NCBI RefSeq assembly: GCF_003355155.1
Contig: NZ_CP031320.1
Coordinates: forward strand, 7,334,978 to 7,398,977
Direction: 5' to 3'
Length of the DNA: 64,000 bases
From: Streptomyces armeniacus
Lineage (GTDB): Bacteria; Actinomycetota; Actinomycetes; Streptomycetales; Streptomycetaceae
The position numbers and the translations under genes are program-made. Positions 52,023-61,562 of the stretch are shown piece by piece. The notes below the pieces were generated by a model that did not search any database, had not been told where the DNA came from, and saw only the letters and a program-made list of their open reading frames with translations. Positions within the stretch are counted from its first letter, which is position 1; each line of letters starts with the position of its first letter.

Positions 52023-53318
52023 GTGACGACCCTCGACCGGCTCGACCCACTCCGTCACCTCCGCCACCAGGCGGACCGGGCACGGACGCGGACGCGACGT
52101 ACGCGGGCACGCGCGGGGGCGGCCGTACGGGCGCGCCCGCTGCCGCCGCTCGCGGTGGACCTCGCGCTGGTGGCGGTCGTCGGCGTGCTCACGGGCGCCG
52201 ACGCGGCAGTGAACGATCCGGAACACCGGCAGGCGGACTGGTTCACCTGGTTCCTGCTCGCGGTCTCCCTGCCGGCGCTCGTCTGGCGCCGCCGCCACCC
52301 GGTGCCGGTGGCGGTGGTGACGGGTGCGGCGTGCGCGGGCTGGGCGCTGTACGGGCACATCGGCGAGCTGCTGAACCTGCCGGTGATCGTCGCGCTGTAC
52401 ACGGTGGCCGTCCAGGGTGGCCGGCGCCGCACCCTGTGGACCGCGCTGGCCGCGTCCGCGGCCTCCGGCGCCGTCGCGCTGGAGGTGGGCCGCGACGTGG
52501 TCAACCCGCAGGGCCTGCCGGTGCTGGAGATGCTGTGGCCGCTGGTGCCCCTGCTGCTGGGCGAGGTCGTGCGTACGCGCAGGCAGCTGCTCGACGAGTA
52601 CGCCCGCCGCGCCGCACAGGCGGAGGCCGAACGCGAACGGGAGGCCGCCCGCCGCGTACGGGAGGAACGCGTACGGATCGCGCGCGAGCTGCACGACATC
52701 GTGGCGCACACGGTGGCGGCGATGACCGTGCACAGCGGCGTCGCGCTGGACGCGCTGGACGGCAAGCCGGAGGTGGCGCGGAAGGCCATGGCGCAGGTAC
52801 GGGACTCGGGCCGGGAGGCCGTACGCGAGCTGCGCGCCACGGTGGGCGTGCTGCGGGAGGACGCGGACGAGACGACCGCTCCGGCGCCGCGCCTCGCCGA
52901 GCTGGACGAGCTGGTGGAACGCTTCGCGGGCAGCGGAGTCGAGACGGTGCTGCGCCGGGCGGACGGGCCCGCGGGGGACCGTTCCGCGGACGGCCTCGGC
53001 CCGCCGGCGCCCATCACCGAACTGGCCGCCTACCGCATCGTGCAGGAGGCACTCACCAACGTGATCAAGCACTCCGGCGCACGCCACGCCGCCGTGTCCG
53101 TACGGCGCGACGGTGACCGCCTCCTCGTGGAGGTCGTGGACGACGGCCCCGGCACGGGCCCTGATACGGGCACCGGCACGAGCACCACCGGCGGCTTCGG
53201 CCTGATCGGCATGCGCGAGCGCGCGGCGGCCGTCGGCGGCGCCCTCGACTGCGGCCCGGTGCCCGGCGGCGGCTTCCGCGTACGCGCATCCCTCCCCGTC
53301 GACGGCGGCACCCCGTGA
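52023..53318 (+). CDS. Two-component sensor histidine kinase (HisKA_3)
   Basis: A 431-residue membrane kinase. Four or five helices lie in residues 25-180 (LAVDLALVAVVGVLTGA, WFTWFLLAVSLPALVW, VAVVTGAACAGWALYG, LPVIVALYTVAV), then a coiled coil (RRAAQAEAEREREAARRVREE). The dimerisation/phospho box is VRIARELHDIVAHTVAAM with His in ELHD (about 230), and the HATPase has YRIVQEALTNVIKHSGA and GGFGLIGMRERAAAVGG. GTG 52023 was chosen; the preceding 12 in-frame residues are less likely. The regulator gene overlaps it (GTGA). The pair precedes an ABC exporter and probably controls it. Confidence 0.92.
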   Translation: MTTLDRLDPLRHLRHQADRARTRTRRTRARAGAAVRARPLPPLAVDLALVAVVGVLTGADAAVNDPEHRQADWFTWFLLAVSLPALVWRRRHPVPVAVVTGAACAGWALYGHIGELLNLPVIVALYTVAVQGGRRRTLWTALAASAASGAVALEVGRDVVNPQGLPVLEMLWPLVPLLLGEVVRTRRQLLDEYARRAAQAEAEREREAARRVREERVRIARELHDIVAHTVAAMTVHSGVALDALDGKPEVARKAMAQVRDSGREAVRELRATVGVLREDADETTAPAPRLAELDELVERFAGSGVETVLRRADGPAGDRSADGLGPPAPITELAAYRIVQEALTNVIKHSGARHAAVSVRRDGDRLLVEVVDDGPGTGPDTGTGTSTTGGFGLIGMRERAAAVGGALDCGPVPGGGFRVRASLPVDGGTP

Positions 53319-54016
53319 ACGCGCCCGACGCGAACGGGCCCGCCCCCGCGCCCGTACGGCTCGTGCTCGCGGACGACCAGACCGTTGTACGGGCGGGCTT
53401 CCGCGCCCTGTTCGACCTGACCGGCGACCTCGTGGTCGTCGCCGAGGCCGCCGACGGGCGGCAGGCGGTGGAGGCGGTCCGTACGACGCGCCCCGACGTG
53501 GTGCTGATGGACATCCGCATGCCCGGCCTCGACGGCATCGAGGCCACCCGCCGCATCGCCGCCGACCCCGAACTCGACCGGGTGCGCGTGATCATGCTGA
53601 CGACGTACGAGGTGAACGCGTACGTCTTCGAGGCGCTCCGGCACGGCGCCGCCGGCTTCCTACTCAAAGACATCGACCCGGACGAGCTGCGCGCCGCCGT
53701 CCGTACGGTCGCCGCCGGGCAGAGCCTGCTGGCGCCCGCGGTGACACGGAGCGTGATCGAGGAGTTCGCACGGCTCAAGGCGCCCGAGGCGGCGGGCGCG
53801 GAACGGCTCGCGGTGCTCACCGAGCGGGAACGCGAGGTGATGGCGCTCGTCGCGGCGGGCCTCGCCAACGACGAGATCGGACGCGAGCTGATCATGAGCC
53901 CGCTGACCGCGAAGACCCATGTCAGCCGGGCCATGACGAAGCTGGGCGCGCGGGACAGGGCGCAGCTGGTGATCCTCGCGTACGAGACGGGGCTGGTCAG
54001 GGCGGGGGAGCGGTGA
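53315..54016 (+). CDS. NarL/FixJ-type response regulator
   Basis: A 233-residue regulator. The receiver has LVLADDQTVVRAGF, phospho-acceptor Asp in VVLMDIRMPG (about 66) and Lys in FLLKDIDPDE. The LuxR helix-turn-helix (about 165-225) reads LTEREREVMALVAAGLANDEIG and SPLTAKTHVSRAMTKLGARDRAQL. GTG 53315 overlaps the kinase stop. Downstream at 54128 is the ABC exporter operon, its likely target. Confidence 0.94.
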   Translation: MNAPDANGPAPAPVRLVLADDQTVVRAGFRALFDLTGDLVVVAEAADGRQAVEAVRTTRPDVVLMDIRMPGLDGIEATRRIAADPELDRVRVIMLTTYEVNAYVFEALRHGAAGFLLKDIDPDELRAAVRTVAAGQSLLAPAVTRSVIEEFARLKAPEAAGAERLAVLTEREREVMALVAAGLANDEIGRELIMSPLTAKTHVSRAMTKLGARDRAQLVILAYETGLVRAGER

Positions 54017-54127
54017 ACCGGCCGCAGGACCTGTCGTAGGGGGGCAACTCCCGCTACGCCCCGCGGAGTAGCAGCCGACTCCCGCCGGCGGATGTCCGTA
54101 CGCGGCACCGTCCCTAGCGTCGGCGGC

Positions 54128-55126
54128 ATGATCGAAGCAACCGGACTCACCAAGCGCTACGGCGACAGGACCGCCGTCGACGCCCTCTCCTTCCGGGTGC
54201 CGCCCGGCAAGGTCACCGGCTTCCTCGGCCCGAACGGCGCGGGCAAGTCGACGACCATGCGCCTGATCCTCGGCCTCGACGCGGCGACGTCGGGCACGGT
54301 GACGGTCGGCGGCCGGCGCTACGGGCGGCTGGGCGCGCCCCTGCGGTCGGTCGGGGCGCTGCTGGACGCGAAGGGCGTGCACGGCGGGCGTTCCGCGTAC
54401 CGGCATCTGGCAGGGCTCGCGGCCAGCAACGGCATCCCCCGCACCCGCGTGGACGAGGTACTGGAACTCGTCGGGCTGCCGCCCGCGACCGCGCGCAAGC
54501 GGACGAAGGGCTTCTCGCTCGGCATGGGCCAACGCCTGGGCATCGCCGCCGCCCTGATCGGCGACCCGGAGGTGCTCATCCTGGACGAGCCCGTCAACGG
54601 GCTCGACACCGAGGGCATCCGCTGGATCCGCGACCTCATGAAGTCCCTGGCGGCGGAGGGCCGTACGGTCTTCCTCTCCAGCCACCTGATGAGCGAGATG
54701 GAGCTGACCGCCGACCACCTCATCGTGATCGGCCGCGGGAGGCTCCTCGCCGACACCCCCATGCGCGACTTCCTCGCCGCGCACGCGCAGGCGCACACGC
54801 TCGTACGGACGCCGGAGCCGGAACGCCTGCGGCAGCTGCTGGAGGTCCGGGGTGCCACCGTACGGCTCGACCCGCGCGGCGGCTGGCAGGTGGCCGGCCC
54901 GGACGCCGAGGCCATCGGTGACCTGGCACGGGACCACGGGCTGGCGGTGCACGAACTGACGCCCGCGCGCTCCTCCCTGGAGGAGGTCTACACGGCGATG
55001 GCGCAGCCGTCGGTCGAGTACCGCACGGGTGACGGAAAGAGTGCCGCCACACGCGCGGCCACGCCTGCGGAGGCCTCCGCGGACACGTCCGTACGCACCA
55101 ACACACAGGAGGAGTGGGTCCGATGA
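54128..55126 (+). CDS. ABC transporter ATP-binding protein (DrrA/CcmA-like)
   Basis: A 332-residue ATPase subunit of an exporter. Walker A is FLGPNGAGKSTT (about 37-48), the signature FSLGMGQRLGIAAAL (LGMGQ instead of LSGGQ, typical of actinobacterial drug or membrane-protein exporters), Walker B EVLILDEPVNGLD and the switch His in SSHLMSEME. A C-terminal about 90-residue domain is followed by an Ala/Thr-rich tail. ATG 54128 is 111 bp after the regulator. Its stop overlaps the permease start (ATGA). Confidence 0.94.
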   Translation: MIEATGLTKRYGDRTAVDALSFRVPPGKVTGFLGPNGAGKSTTMRLILGLDAATSGTVTVGGRRYGRLGAPLRSVGALLDAKGVHGGRSAYRHLAGLAASNGIPRTRVDEVLELVGLPPATARKRTKGFSLGMGQRLGIAAALIGDPEVLILDEPVNGLDTEGIRWIRDLMKSLAAEGRTVFLSSHLMSEMELTADHLIVIGRGRLLADTPMRDFLAAHAQAHTLVRTPEPERLRQLLEVRGATVRLDPRGGWQVAGPDAEAIGDLARDHGLAVHELTPARSSLEEVYTAMAQPSVEYRTGDGKSAATRAATPAEASADTSVRTNTQEEWVR

Positions 55127-55875
55127 CGCCCCGTGCGGGATTCCGGCAGGTGTACGCCTACGAGTGGATCAAGTTCTTCAGCGTCCGCTCCCTCCTGTGG
55201 ACGACGGTGGCGACGGGAGTGGTGCCCGTACTGGGCGCGGTGTTCGTCGCCGCCACCGGCAGCCTGCAGCCCGACGACACCGTGATCGGCGGCAGCCTCA
55301 CGCTGTCCGTCGTCGCCCAGATGCTGGCCGCCGTGGTCGGCGCGCTGGCGGTGTGCGGCGAGTACAGCAGCGGCACGATGCGCACCACCCTCGCCGCCTG
55401 CCCGCGGCGCGGCACCGTACTGGCCGCGAAGGGCGCACTGGTGGCGGCGGTGCTGTACGTACTGGCGCTGGCGTCGTGCAGTACGGCGTACGTGCTGGGC
55501 GACGCCCTGCTGCCCGCGTCGCACCCGCAGGGTGAGCCGCTGCCCGCGCTGTTCGGGGTGGCCGCGTCGTTCTCCGTCGCGGGGCTGCTGGGACTGGCGG
55601 TGGGCACACTCGTACGGCACTCGGCCGGGTCGGTCACGGCCGTGCTCGGGCTGCTGATGCTGCCGTCGATGTTCGGCCCGCTGCTGGGCGGCGCCGAACG
55701 CTGGGTCGCGGGCATCTCCCCGACGGCTGCCCTGGAGAAGCTCACGCAGACGTCGGACGCGACGGCGGAGGCCGTCGGTTCGCTGGGCGGCTGGCCCTCG
55801 CTGCTGCTCGTCACGGGCTACACGGCGGCACTGCTGCTGGCTGCCGCGACGGCCCTGCGCACCCGCGACGTCTGA
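55123..55875 (+). CDS. ABC-2-type transporter permease
   Basis: A 250-residue membrane subunit with six predicted helices (WTTVATGVVPVLGAVFVA; LTLSVVAQMLAAVVGALAV; LVAAVLYVLALASCSTAYV; LFGVAASFSVAGLLGLAVG; AGSVTAVLGLLMLPSMFGPLL; LLLVTGYTAALLLAAATAL). The motif CGEYSSGTMRTTLAACPRR after helix 2 is typical of ABC-2 permeases. ATG 55123 was chosen: it overlaps the ATPase stop and has AGGAGG 9 nt upstream. It pairs with the preceding ATPase; the cargo is unknown. Confidence 0.92.
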   Translation: MTPRAGFRQVYAYEWIKFFSVRSLLWTTVATGVVPVLGAVFVAATGSLQPDDTVIGGSLTLSVVAQMLAAVVGALAVCGEYSSGTMRTTLAACPRRGTVLAAKGALVAAVLYVLALASCSTAYVLGDALLPASHPQGEPLPALFGVAASFSVAGLLGLAVGTLVRHSAGSVTAVLGLLMLPSMFGPLLGGAERWVAGISPTAALEKLTQTSDATAEAVGSLGGWPSLLLVTGYTAALLLAAATALRTRDV

Positions 55876-55913
55876 ACGTTCCGCGCCACCCGCTCACCGG
55901 AGAGGAGAAAGCC

Positions 55914-56957
55914 ATGACGGAGCACAGGAAGCCTCCGGAAGCCGCCCCCGCCCCACCGGACGGCGCCGCCGCCCGCAAAACGCCACCCTTCCGGCGGCGC
56001 GTACTGCGCCCGGGCGTCATCACCGAACGCCGCCGCGGGCGGCGCGTCACCGACCTTCGGGTGGCGTCGCCCGGACTGGACGACGTGGCCACCGTACGGC
56101 TGCTGACGCCGGACGGCTGGCGCCGCGGCAGCTCCCGTACGGCGGACGCCCGTTCCCGTACGGCTGCCGCCCGTTGGCCGGTGCTCCTCCTGCTGCCCGG
56201 CGCCGACGGAGAGTGCACCGACTGGACAGAGCTGTACGGCATCGCCGAACTGCCGCAGCTGCGCGACGTCCTCGTGGTGATGCCGTCGATGCCCCTCTAC
56301 GGCTTCTGCACGGACTGGTGGAACGGCGGCGCCGGCGGCCCGCCCGCAGTGGAGACCTTCCACCTGGACGAACTTCTTCCGCTGCTGGAACGCGACTACG
56401 GCGCGGGCACCCGCCGCGTCGTCGCCGGGCAGTCGCAGGGCGGCTTCGGCGCGCTGTCGTACGCCGCACGGCGGCCGGGCCTGTTCCGCGCGGTGGCGAG
56501 CTTCAGCGGATTCGTGCATCCGCTGCGGCACACGCGGGCGGTGCGCACCGGCTGCGCGTACCTGGGCATCGACTGGCGGGACGTCTGGGGCGATCCCGTA
56601 CGCGACCGCGCCAACTGGCTGGCCCACGCGCCGTACCACCTCGCGGAACGGCTGCGCGGCAGCCCCGTGTACCTGTCGTGCGGCGACGGACGGGCGGGCC
56701 CGCTCGACCGGCCGGACGACGAACCGGAGGAGGACATCCCGGGGCTGGAGGACCCGGATGATCCGTTCCCGGAGGACGCCGTCTCGCCGTTCGAGGTGAT
56801 CATGCGGGACGAGAACGAGGCGCTGGCGGACCGACTGCACACCGCAGGCGTGTCCGTACGGACGCACTTCACGTCCGGCACGCACTCACCGCCGTACTGG
56901 GGACGCGAGTTGCGGCGGGCGCTGCCGACGCTGCTGCGGGAGCTGCGCGGGGCGTGA
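55914..56957 (+). CDS. Alpha/beta-hydrolase (esterase D / S-formylglutathione hydrolase-like)
   Basis: A 347-residue hydrolase. The nucleophile elbow is VVAGQSQGGFGALSYA (Ser in GQSQGG, about 172), with an oxyanion strand at WPVLLLLPGADGECTDW and a C-terminal His in FTSGTHSPPYWGREL (about 325). These complete the Ser-His triad; an acidic partner probably lies around residue 260-285, which also holds an unusual Asp/Glu/Pro-rich insertion. No signal peptide is seen; the first 35 residues are Pro/Ala/Arg-rich. It starts 38 bp after the permease gene behind AGAGGAG and is likely part of the same transcript. Confidence 0.85.
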   Translation: MTEHRKPPEAAPAPPDGAAARKTPPFRRRVLRPGVITERRRGRRVTDLRVASPGLDDVATVRLLTPDGWRRGSSRTADARSRTAAARWPVLLLLPGADGECTDWTELYGIAELPQLRDVLVVMPSMPLYGFCTDWWNGGAGGPPAVETFHLDELLPLLERDYGAGTRRVVAGQSQGGFGALSYAARRPGLFRAVASFSGFVHPLRHTRAVRTGCAYLGIDWRDVWGDPVRDRANWLAHAPYHLAERLRGSPVYLSCGDGRAGPLDRPDDEPEEDIPGLEDPDDPFPEDAVSPFEVIMRDENEALADRLHTAGVSVRTHFTSGTHSPPYWGRELRRALPTLLRELRGA

Positions 56958-57539
56958 GGGCGTGAGGGCCGCGCGGGGTGGGCGCGTAAGGCGAATTTCC
57001 TGGGGCATATGCCCAGGCGCGCCGGGGAGAGGCGTGTCCAACACCCGTAGGGAAAACGGGTATTGTGACGGGAGCGCGCGGTCGGCACCGGTTCCGGATT
57101 TTCCGCCGGTGGCTCGTCCGCGCAGGGTGATTCCGCACGGCCGCGTGTCTCTTGGAGACGTTGTGTATGCAGACGGTCTCGTGCCCGCGGGCACGAGCGT
57201 AAGACGCCTCTCCGTTCCCAACGGGCGGAGACCGGGCGTCGGCTGCCCTTCGCACTCGGTACGCCGCAGCGTCGGCCGAGGCTGAATTCACCTTTTCTTT
57301 TCCTGTTATCCGGTTCCCGGTTTCTCCTTCTTCTCCGCGCCGCCCGGCGGTGCGCTGACGCGTGCCCGCGCACCCGCGTGCGCGTGCCTCGCGCGCGCCC
57401 CTACGGGTGCACGCTGAGCTGGTACGGAGGGCCCGGAACCGGGTCGTCCGTGCGCTGCCGCGCGGCTGGCCGAGGCCTGCCGTGCGGAAATCCGGTGCGC
57501 GGCCGATGAGCCGCCCCCCGCATGAAGGAAACATTGCGC
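56958..57539. other. 582-bp intergenic region with palindromes
   Basis: I find no gene here. It contains GGGCATATGCCC (57003-57014, perfect 12-bp palindrome) and an ACCCGT/ACGGGT inverted repeat (57043-57061) next to TATTGT, which could be a regulated promoter for the next gene. A long pyrimidine-rich AT-richer stretch lies at 57288-57340. Confidence 0.4.
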
Positions 57540-58412
57540 GTGAGCACCACCACTGTTCCGCTTGCCGCCCGCGATCTGGATCGCTTCTCCTGCCCGCCGC
57601 GCGTGTGGAGATTCCGTTCAGGATTCCGCGTCGCGTTGTGGTCGGCGCCGCACCGGCTGGACGCCGAAAGCCGCCGGCGTATCCAGGAGTTCATCGTCTC
57701 GGCCTCCAGTGCGGTATTCAAAGACGCCGACCACTCCGCGTACTGGGAAGCGAAGAAGGACTACTTCGACAAGCTCTCGGCATTCGCGCTCATCATCGCC
57801 CCGGACGGTGAACTGGCCGGCTGGGGCGGCTACCACTCGAAGCGGTTCGCGCGCCGCCGTGTGCTCTACCTCGACGCCGCCGGAGTGCTGCCGCGCTACC
57901 AGCGCTACAAGCTCTCCAGCAAGCTGGTCTCGCTGTTCTACGTCCTGGAGCGCGTACGGCACGCGGGGCGCGGCGCGTACCTCGTGCTGCGGACGCAGAA
58001 CCCGGCCGTACACGCGGGCACCACGAAGATCCTGGGCCCGGAGAAGGTCTTCCCGCAGCGGGCGGAGCCGGTCCCGGAGGCCGTACGGCAGATAGCCCGC
58101 GAGACCTGCGACTGGCTCGGACAGGAGCATCTGCTCGACCCCGACACGCTGATCGTCCGGGACGCGTACAAGGACGTGCTGACGGAGGTCTACGGCGAGC
58201 AGCCGACGAGCGGAAACCGCCAGGCGGACGCCTACTTCGGGCAGTCGCTGGGACCGCACGACGCGGTGGTCGTGGTCATCAAGACCGGGCTGGCGGCGGT
58301 GGCGGCGTTCGCGGTGCGGGAGAAGTTCAAGGCCTTGTCGGCCGGTTGGGCGCGTGATACGAAGAAAAAGAAATCGATTTCACGCACCACTCCGATTTCC
58401 CGCAGCACTTAG
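57540..58412 (+). CDS. GNAT-like acetyltransferase domain protein
   Basis: A 290-residue protein with a GNAT-like core: FALIIAPDGELAGWGGYHSKRF, then RRVLYLDAAGVLPRYQRYKLSSKLVSL (the Q/RxxxxS/A-type CoA loop), AYLVLRTQNPAVHAGTTKILG (strand plus Asn-containing helix). A C-terminal extension (about 175-250) and a Val/Ala-rich segment (VVVVIKTGLAAVAAFAV) precede a Lys-rich tail. I cannot name a substrate. GTG 57540 was chosen because AAGGAA lies about 10 nt upstream; ATG 57522 is in frame without a ribosome site. The Tat sulfatase gene follows after 34 bp, so the two are probably one operon. Confidence 0.7.
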   Translation: MSTTTVPLAARDLDRFSCPPRVWRFRSGFRVALWSAPHRLDAESRRRIQEFIVSASSAVFKDADHSAYWEAKKDYFDKLSAFALIIAPDGELAGWGGYHSKRFARRRVLYLDAAGVLPRYQRYKLSSKLVSLFYVLERVRHAGRGAYLVLRTQNPAVHAGTTKILGPEKVFPQRAEPVPEAVRQIARETCDWLGQEHLLDPDTLIVRDAYKDVLTEVYGEQPTSGNRQADAYFGQSLGPHDAVVVVIKTGLAAVAAFAVREKFKALSAGWARDTKKKKSISRTTPISRST

Positions 58413-58446
58413 ACCGTGCACCACGTGAACCGCTGAGGAGAGCCCC

Positions 58447-59829
58447 TTGCGAGACCGTGCAGCGAAGCGAATGGGCCGACGTGAGCTGATCACCCGAACC
58501 TCCGCCGCGGCCGTGTCCGGCGCCGCCGTGCTGGGCGCCGCGGAGGGCACCCGCGCCGCGGCCGCCGACCGTCGCGGCGCGTCGGGCGGCCGGCCGCGCA
58601 GTCGTCCGAACATCCTGCTCATCTACACCGACGACCTCGGTTACGGCGACTTCAGCTGCTACGGCTCGACCGGAATCCGCACTCCCCGTATCGACCGCCT
58701 CGCCCGGGAGGGCGTGCGCTTCACGGACGCCTACGCCGGCGCCGTCGTGTGCACGCCGTCCCGGGCGGCGCTGCTCACGGGGCGGGTCGGGCCGCGCGCC
58801 GGACTGCCCCGCGTGCTCTTCCCGGAGGATGAAAACGGTCTCTCGGACGACGAGCGGATCATCCCCGAGTACCTCAAGTCGGCGGGCTACGCGACGACCT
58901 GCATCGGCAAGTGGCACCTCGGCGCGAAGCCCGAGCACAACCCGACGCGGCACGGCTTCGACCACTTCTTCGGCGCGCTGTACAGCAACGACATGACACC
59001 GTTCGAGCTGTGGCGCGACGAGGAGGTGGTCGAGTCCGTCGTCGACCAGTCCACGCTGACCCGGCGATACACCGAAGAGGCGGTCGCCGCCATGGACCGG
59101 AGCGGCGACCAGCCGTTCTTCATCTACGTCGCGGAATCGATGCCACACATCCCGCTGCACGTCGAGCCCCGCTTCGAGGGCGCCTCCGACGCGGGCCTCT
59201 ACGGCGATGTGATCCAGTCCCTCGACCACTACGTCGGGGTGCTCCTCGACGCCCTCCGCGAGCGCGGCCTCGAAGAGGACACGCTCGTCATCCTCACGAG
59301 CGACAACGGCCCCTGGTTCGAGGGGTCTTCGGGCGGCCTGCGCGGCCGCAAGATCTACACGTACGAAGGCGGCCTGCGCGTCCCCTGCATCGCCCGCTGG
59401 CCCGGCGTCACCCCGGCCGGGAAGGTGTCCGAGCTGCCGGTGTCGGTCCTGGACCTGCTGCCGACGTTCTGCGCGTACGCCGGTATCACGCCGGACCCGG
59501 GCGTGACCCTCGACGGCTGCGACATCCGCTCCGTGCTGGAGGGCGCCGACACCGCCGAACACACCCCGATCTACTACTTCGACGACCTCGGCCGCACCCT
59601 CGACGCCGTACGCGACGGCCGCTGGAAGCTCCACGTACGGCGGCACATAGAGAACCCGGACGACCCGGACAGGGACCAGCGGGAGCTGCCCGAGCTGTAC
59701 GACCTCGAACGCGACCCCACGGAGAGCTACAACGTCTCGGAGAGCCACCCGGCGGTCGTACGGCGGCTGCGGCGGCTGATCGAGGAGTTCGAGTCGGACG
59801 TGAAGGCGGAGCTCGCGAAGGCCGGTTAG
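58447..59829 (+). CDS. Tat-exported arylsulfatase family enzyme
   Basis: A 460-residue sulfatase that hydrolyses sulfate esters. The N-terminus has a twin-arginine signal (MGRRELITRTSAAAVSGAAVL). The first metal site is ILLIYTDDLGYGD, and the nucleophile motif is CTPSRAALLTGR, in which Cys becomes formylglycine through a maturase encoded elsewhere. Also seen are GKWHLG, the second metal site LTSDNGPWFEG and GGLRVPCIARWPG. The start is TTG 58447, with GAGGAGAG 5-6 nt before it; ATG 58471 would keep the Tat motif as well. Likely substrates are sulfated sugars or aryl sulfates. Confidence 0.93.
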   Translation: MRDRAAKRMGRRELITRTSAAAVSGAAVLGAAEGTRAAAADRRGASGGRPRSRPNILLIYTDDLGYGDFSCYGSTGIRTPRIDRLAREGVRFTDAYAGAVVCTPSRAALLTGRVGPRAGLPRVLFPEDENGLSDDERIIPEYLKSAGYATTCIGKWHLGAKPEHNPTRHGFDHFFGALYSNDMTPFELWRDEEVVESVVDQSTLTRRYTEEAVAAMDRSGDQPFFIYVAESMPHIPLHVEPRFEGASDAGLYGDVIQSLDHYVGVLLDALRERGLEEDTLVILTSDNGPWFEGSSGGLRGRKIYTYEGGLRVPCIARWPGVTPAGKVSELPVSVLDLLPTFCAYAGITPDPGVTLDGCDIRSVLEGADTAEHTPIYYFDDLGRTLDAVRDGRWKLHVRRHIENPDDPDRDQRELPELYDLERDPTESYNVSESHPAVVRRLRRLIEEFESDVKAELAKAG

Positions 59830-59930
59830 CGGACCGGGGGCCGCGCGGGCCGTACGGCGGCGCGCGGGCCGTACGGCCGCCGTACCGCCGGTCGCGGGGC
59901 CGCGCGCTGGTCGTACGGCGGCGCGTGGGG

Positions 59931-59954
59931 GCGCGTGGGGGCGCCCCCACGCGC
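59931..59954. terminator. 24-bp perfect palindrome after the sulfatase gene
   Basis: GCGCGTGGGGGC followed by its exact complement, no loop, inside a longer GC-rich repeat stretch (59850-59970) that also contains several CCGTACGGC-type inverted repeats. A likely terminator, about 100 bp after the sulfatase stop codon. Confidence 0.55.
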
Positions 59955-60050
59955 GGCGCCCCGCCCCTCGCGCCGCTTCGCCGGTCGCAAAACGGTGTGT
60001 GCCCGTCTCGTCACGCAGTAGGTTCGGTTCGCGCGCTGCTTGCAGCGGAG

Positions 60051-60525
60051 TTCGCCAAACTCGCCGACTTCGGCGCCGCGTACCGCGTCGGCGGCAAGGA
60101 GACGATCACCCCCAACGGCGCCATCGGCTACACCCCCGACTACGCCGCGGCCGAGGCCGTACGGGGAGGGCCGGGCCCGGCCTCCGACGTGTTCTCGCTC
60201 GGCGCCACGGTGTACGCGCTGGCCACGGGGAACCCGCCGCGCCGTGGCTACGGCGCGCGGGCTGCCGGGGCTGCCGGCGTTGTCGCGGGTGACCGGGAAG
60301 GGCCCGCGTACGGCGTGAGCGGCGTGAGTGACGTGTACGACGCCGGACGCGACGCCGCCCGCGGCATCGTCGAGATGCGCGCGGACGTCGGCCCGCTCGG
60401 CGACGTCCTCCGCGCGATGCTCGAACGCGACCCCGCCGCCAGGCCCGACGCCGCCGAGGCACGCGCGCGCCTGGAGGCCGTCGCCGCCGCCCCCGAGGCC
60501 CTGGCCGAACTCCCGCCCGTGTGGG
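60051..60525 (+). pseudogene. Ser/Thr protein kinase remnant (C-lobe only)
   Basis: The frame reads FAKLADFGAAYRVGG, then ITPNGAIGYTPDYAAAEAV, ASDVFSLGATVYALATGNPP and LRAMLERDPAARPDAAEARARLE. These are the DFG, activation-loop and C-lobe segments of a Hanks kinase. The glycine loop, ATP Lys and HRD loop are all missing, and there is no usable start codon. It stops being protein-like where the rmlB gene begins on the other strand. Between 59830 and 60050 only repeats are seen. This is a decayed copy at the edge of the deoxysugar genes. Confidence 0.8.
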
Positions 60526-60536
60526 GGGTGCGGAGT

Positions 60537-61562
60537 TCAGCGCACCAGGGGGACGGGGGTGGTCTGTTTCTTCAGGGGTTCCCACCAGGCGCGGTTGTCG
60601 CGGTACCAGGCGACGGTCTCGGCGAGGCCGGCGGTGAAGTCCTTGCGGGGGCGGTAGCCGAGTTCGGTGCGGAGCTTCGTCCAGTCGAGGGCGTAGCGCC
60701 GGTCGTGGCCCTTGCGGTCCGTGACGTGCTCGACCATGTCCCAGTCGGCGCCGCACGCGTCCAGGAGGAGCTGGGTGAGCTCCTTGTTGCTGAGCTCCGT
60801 GCCGCCGCCGATGTTGTAGACCTCGCCGGGGCGGCCGTCCTGCCGTACGCGTTCGATGCCCTGCACGTGGTCGTCGATGTGCAGCCAGTCCCGTACGTTG
60901 CCGCCGTCGCCGTACAGCGGCACCGGCAGGCCGTCCAGCAGGTTCGTGATGAACAGCGGGATGACCTTCTCCGGGAAGTGGTGGTGCCCGTAGTTGTTGG
61001 AGCAGCGCGTGACGCGGACGTCGAGGCCGTGGGTGCGGTGGTACGAGAGGGCCAGCAGGTCGCTGGACGCCTTGGCCGCGGCGTACGGGGAGTTGGGCGC
61101 GAGCGGCCACTCCTCGGTCCACGCGCCCTCGTCGATGGAGCCGTACACCTCGTCGGTGGAGATGTGCACGAAGGTGTGTACGCCCTGCCGCAGCGCCGCG
61201 TCCAGCAGCACCTGCGTGCCGAGCACGTTCGTGCGGACGAACTCGGTGGAGCTGAGGATCGACCGGTCGACGTGCGACTCGGCGGCGAAGTGCACGATCT
61301 GGTCGTGCTCGGCGGCCAGTCCGTCGACGAGCTCCGCGTCGCAGATGTCGCCGTGTACGAAGCGGAGGCTGCCGTGCCCGTCCAGTTCGTCGAGGTTGGT
61401 GAGGGTGCCCGCGTACGTGAGCTTGTCCAGCACCGTGATCCGTACGCCGCCGGGGCCGTCCGGGCCGAGCATGGTGCGCACGTAGTGGGAGCCGATGAAG
61501 CCGGCGCCGCCCGTGACGAGGATGCGGGTCACCGCGCCGTGGCGGGGGTTCTGGTCGGTCAT
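60537..61562 (-). CDS. rmlB: dTDP-glucose 4,6-dehydratase
   Basis: A 341-residue extended SDR converting dTDP-glucose to dTDP-4-keto-6-deoxyglucose. It shows the NAD loop ILVTGGAGFIGSHYV, FAAESHVDRSI, catalytic HISTDEVYGS (Thr/Asp/Glu) and the YxxxK pair SPYAAAKASSDLL, then RCSNNYGHHHFPEK and VRDWLHIDDH. All catalytic residues are present. Its ATG overlaps the rmlA stop (ATGA), so the two are coupled. With the glycosyltransferase upstream this looks like antibiotic deoxysugar supply, not cell-wall rhamnose, since rmlC and rmlD are absent nearby. Confidence 0.97.
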   Translation of the reverse strand: MTDQNPRHGAVTRILVTGGAGFIGSHYVRTMLGPDGPGGVRITVLDKLTYAGTLTNLDELDGHGSLRFVHGDICDAELVDGLAAEHDQIVHFAAESHVDRSILSSTEFVRTNVLGTQVLLDAALRQGVHTFVHISTDEVYGSIDEGAWTEEWPLAPNSPYAAAKASSDLLALSYHRTHGLDVRVTRCSNNYGHHHFPEKVIPLFITNLLDGLPVPLYGDGGNVRDWLHIDDHVQGIERVRQDGRPGEVYNIGGGTELSNKELTQLLLDACGADWDMVEHVTDRKGHDRRYALDWTKLRTELGYRPRKDFTAGLAETVAWYRDNRAWWEPLKKQTTPVPLVR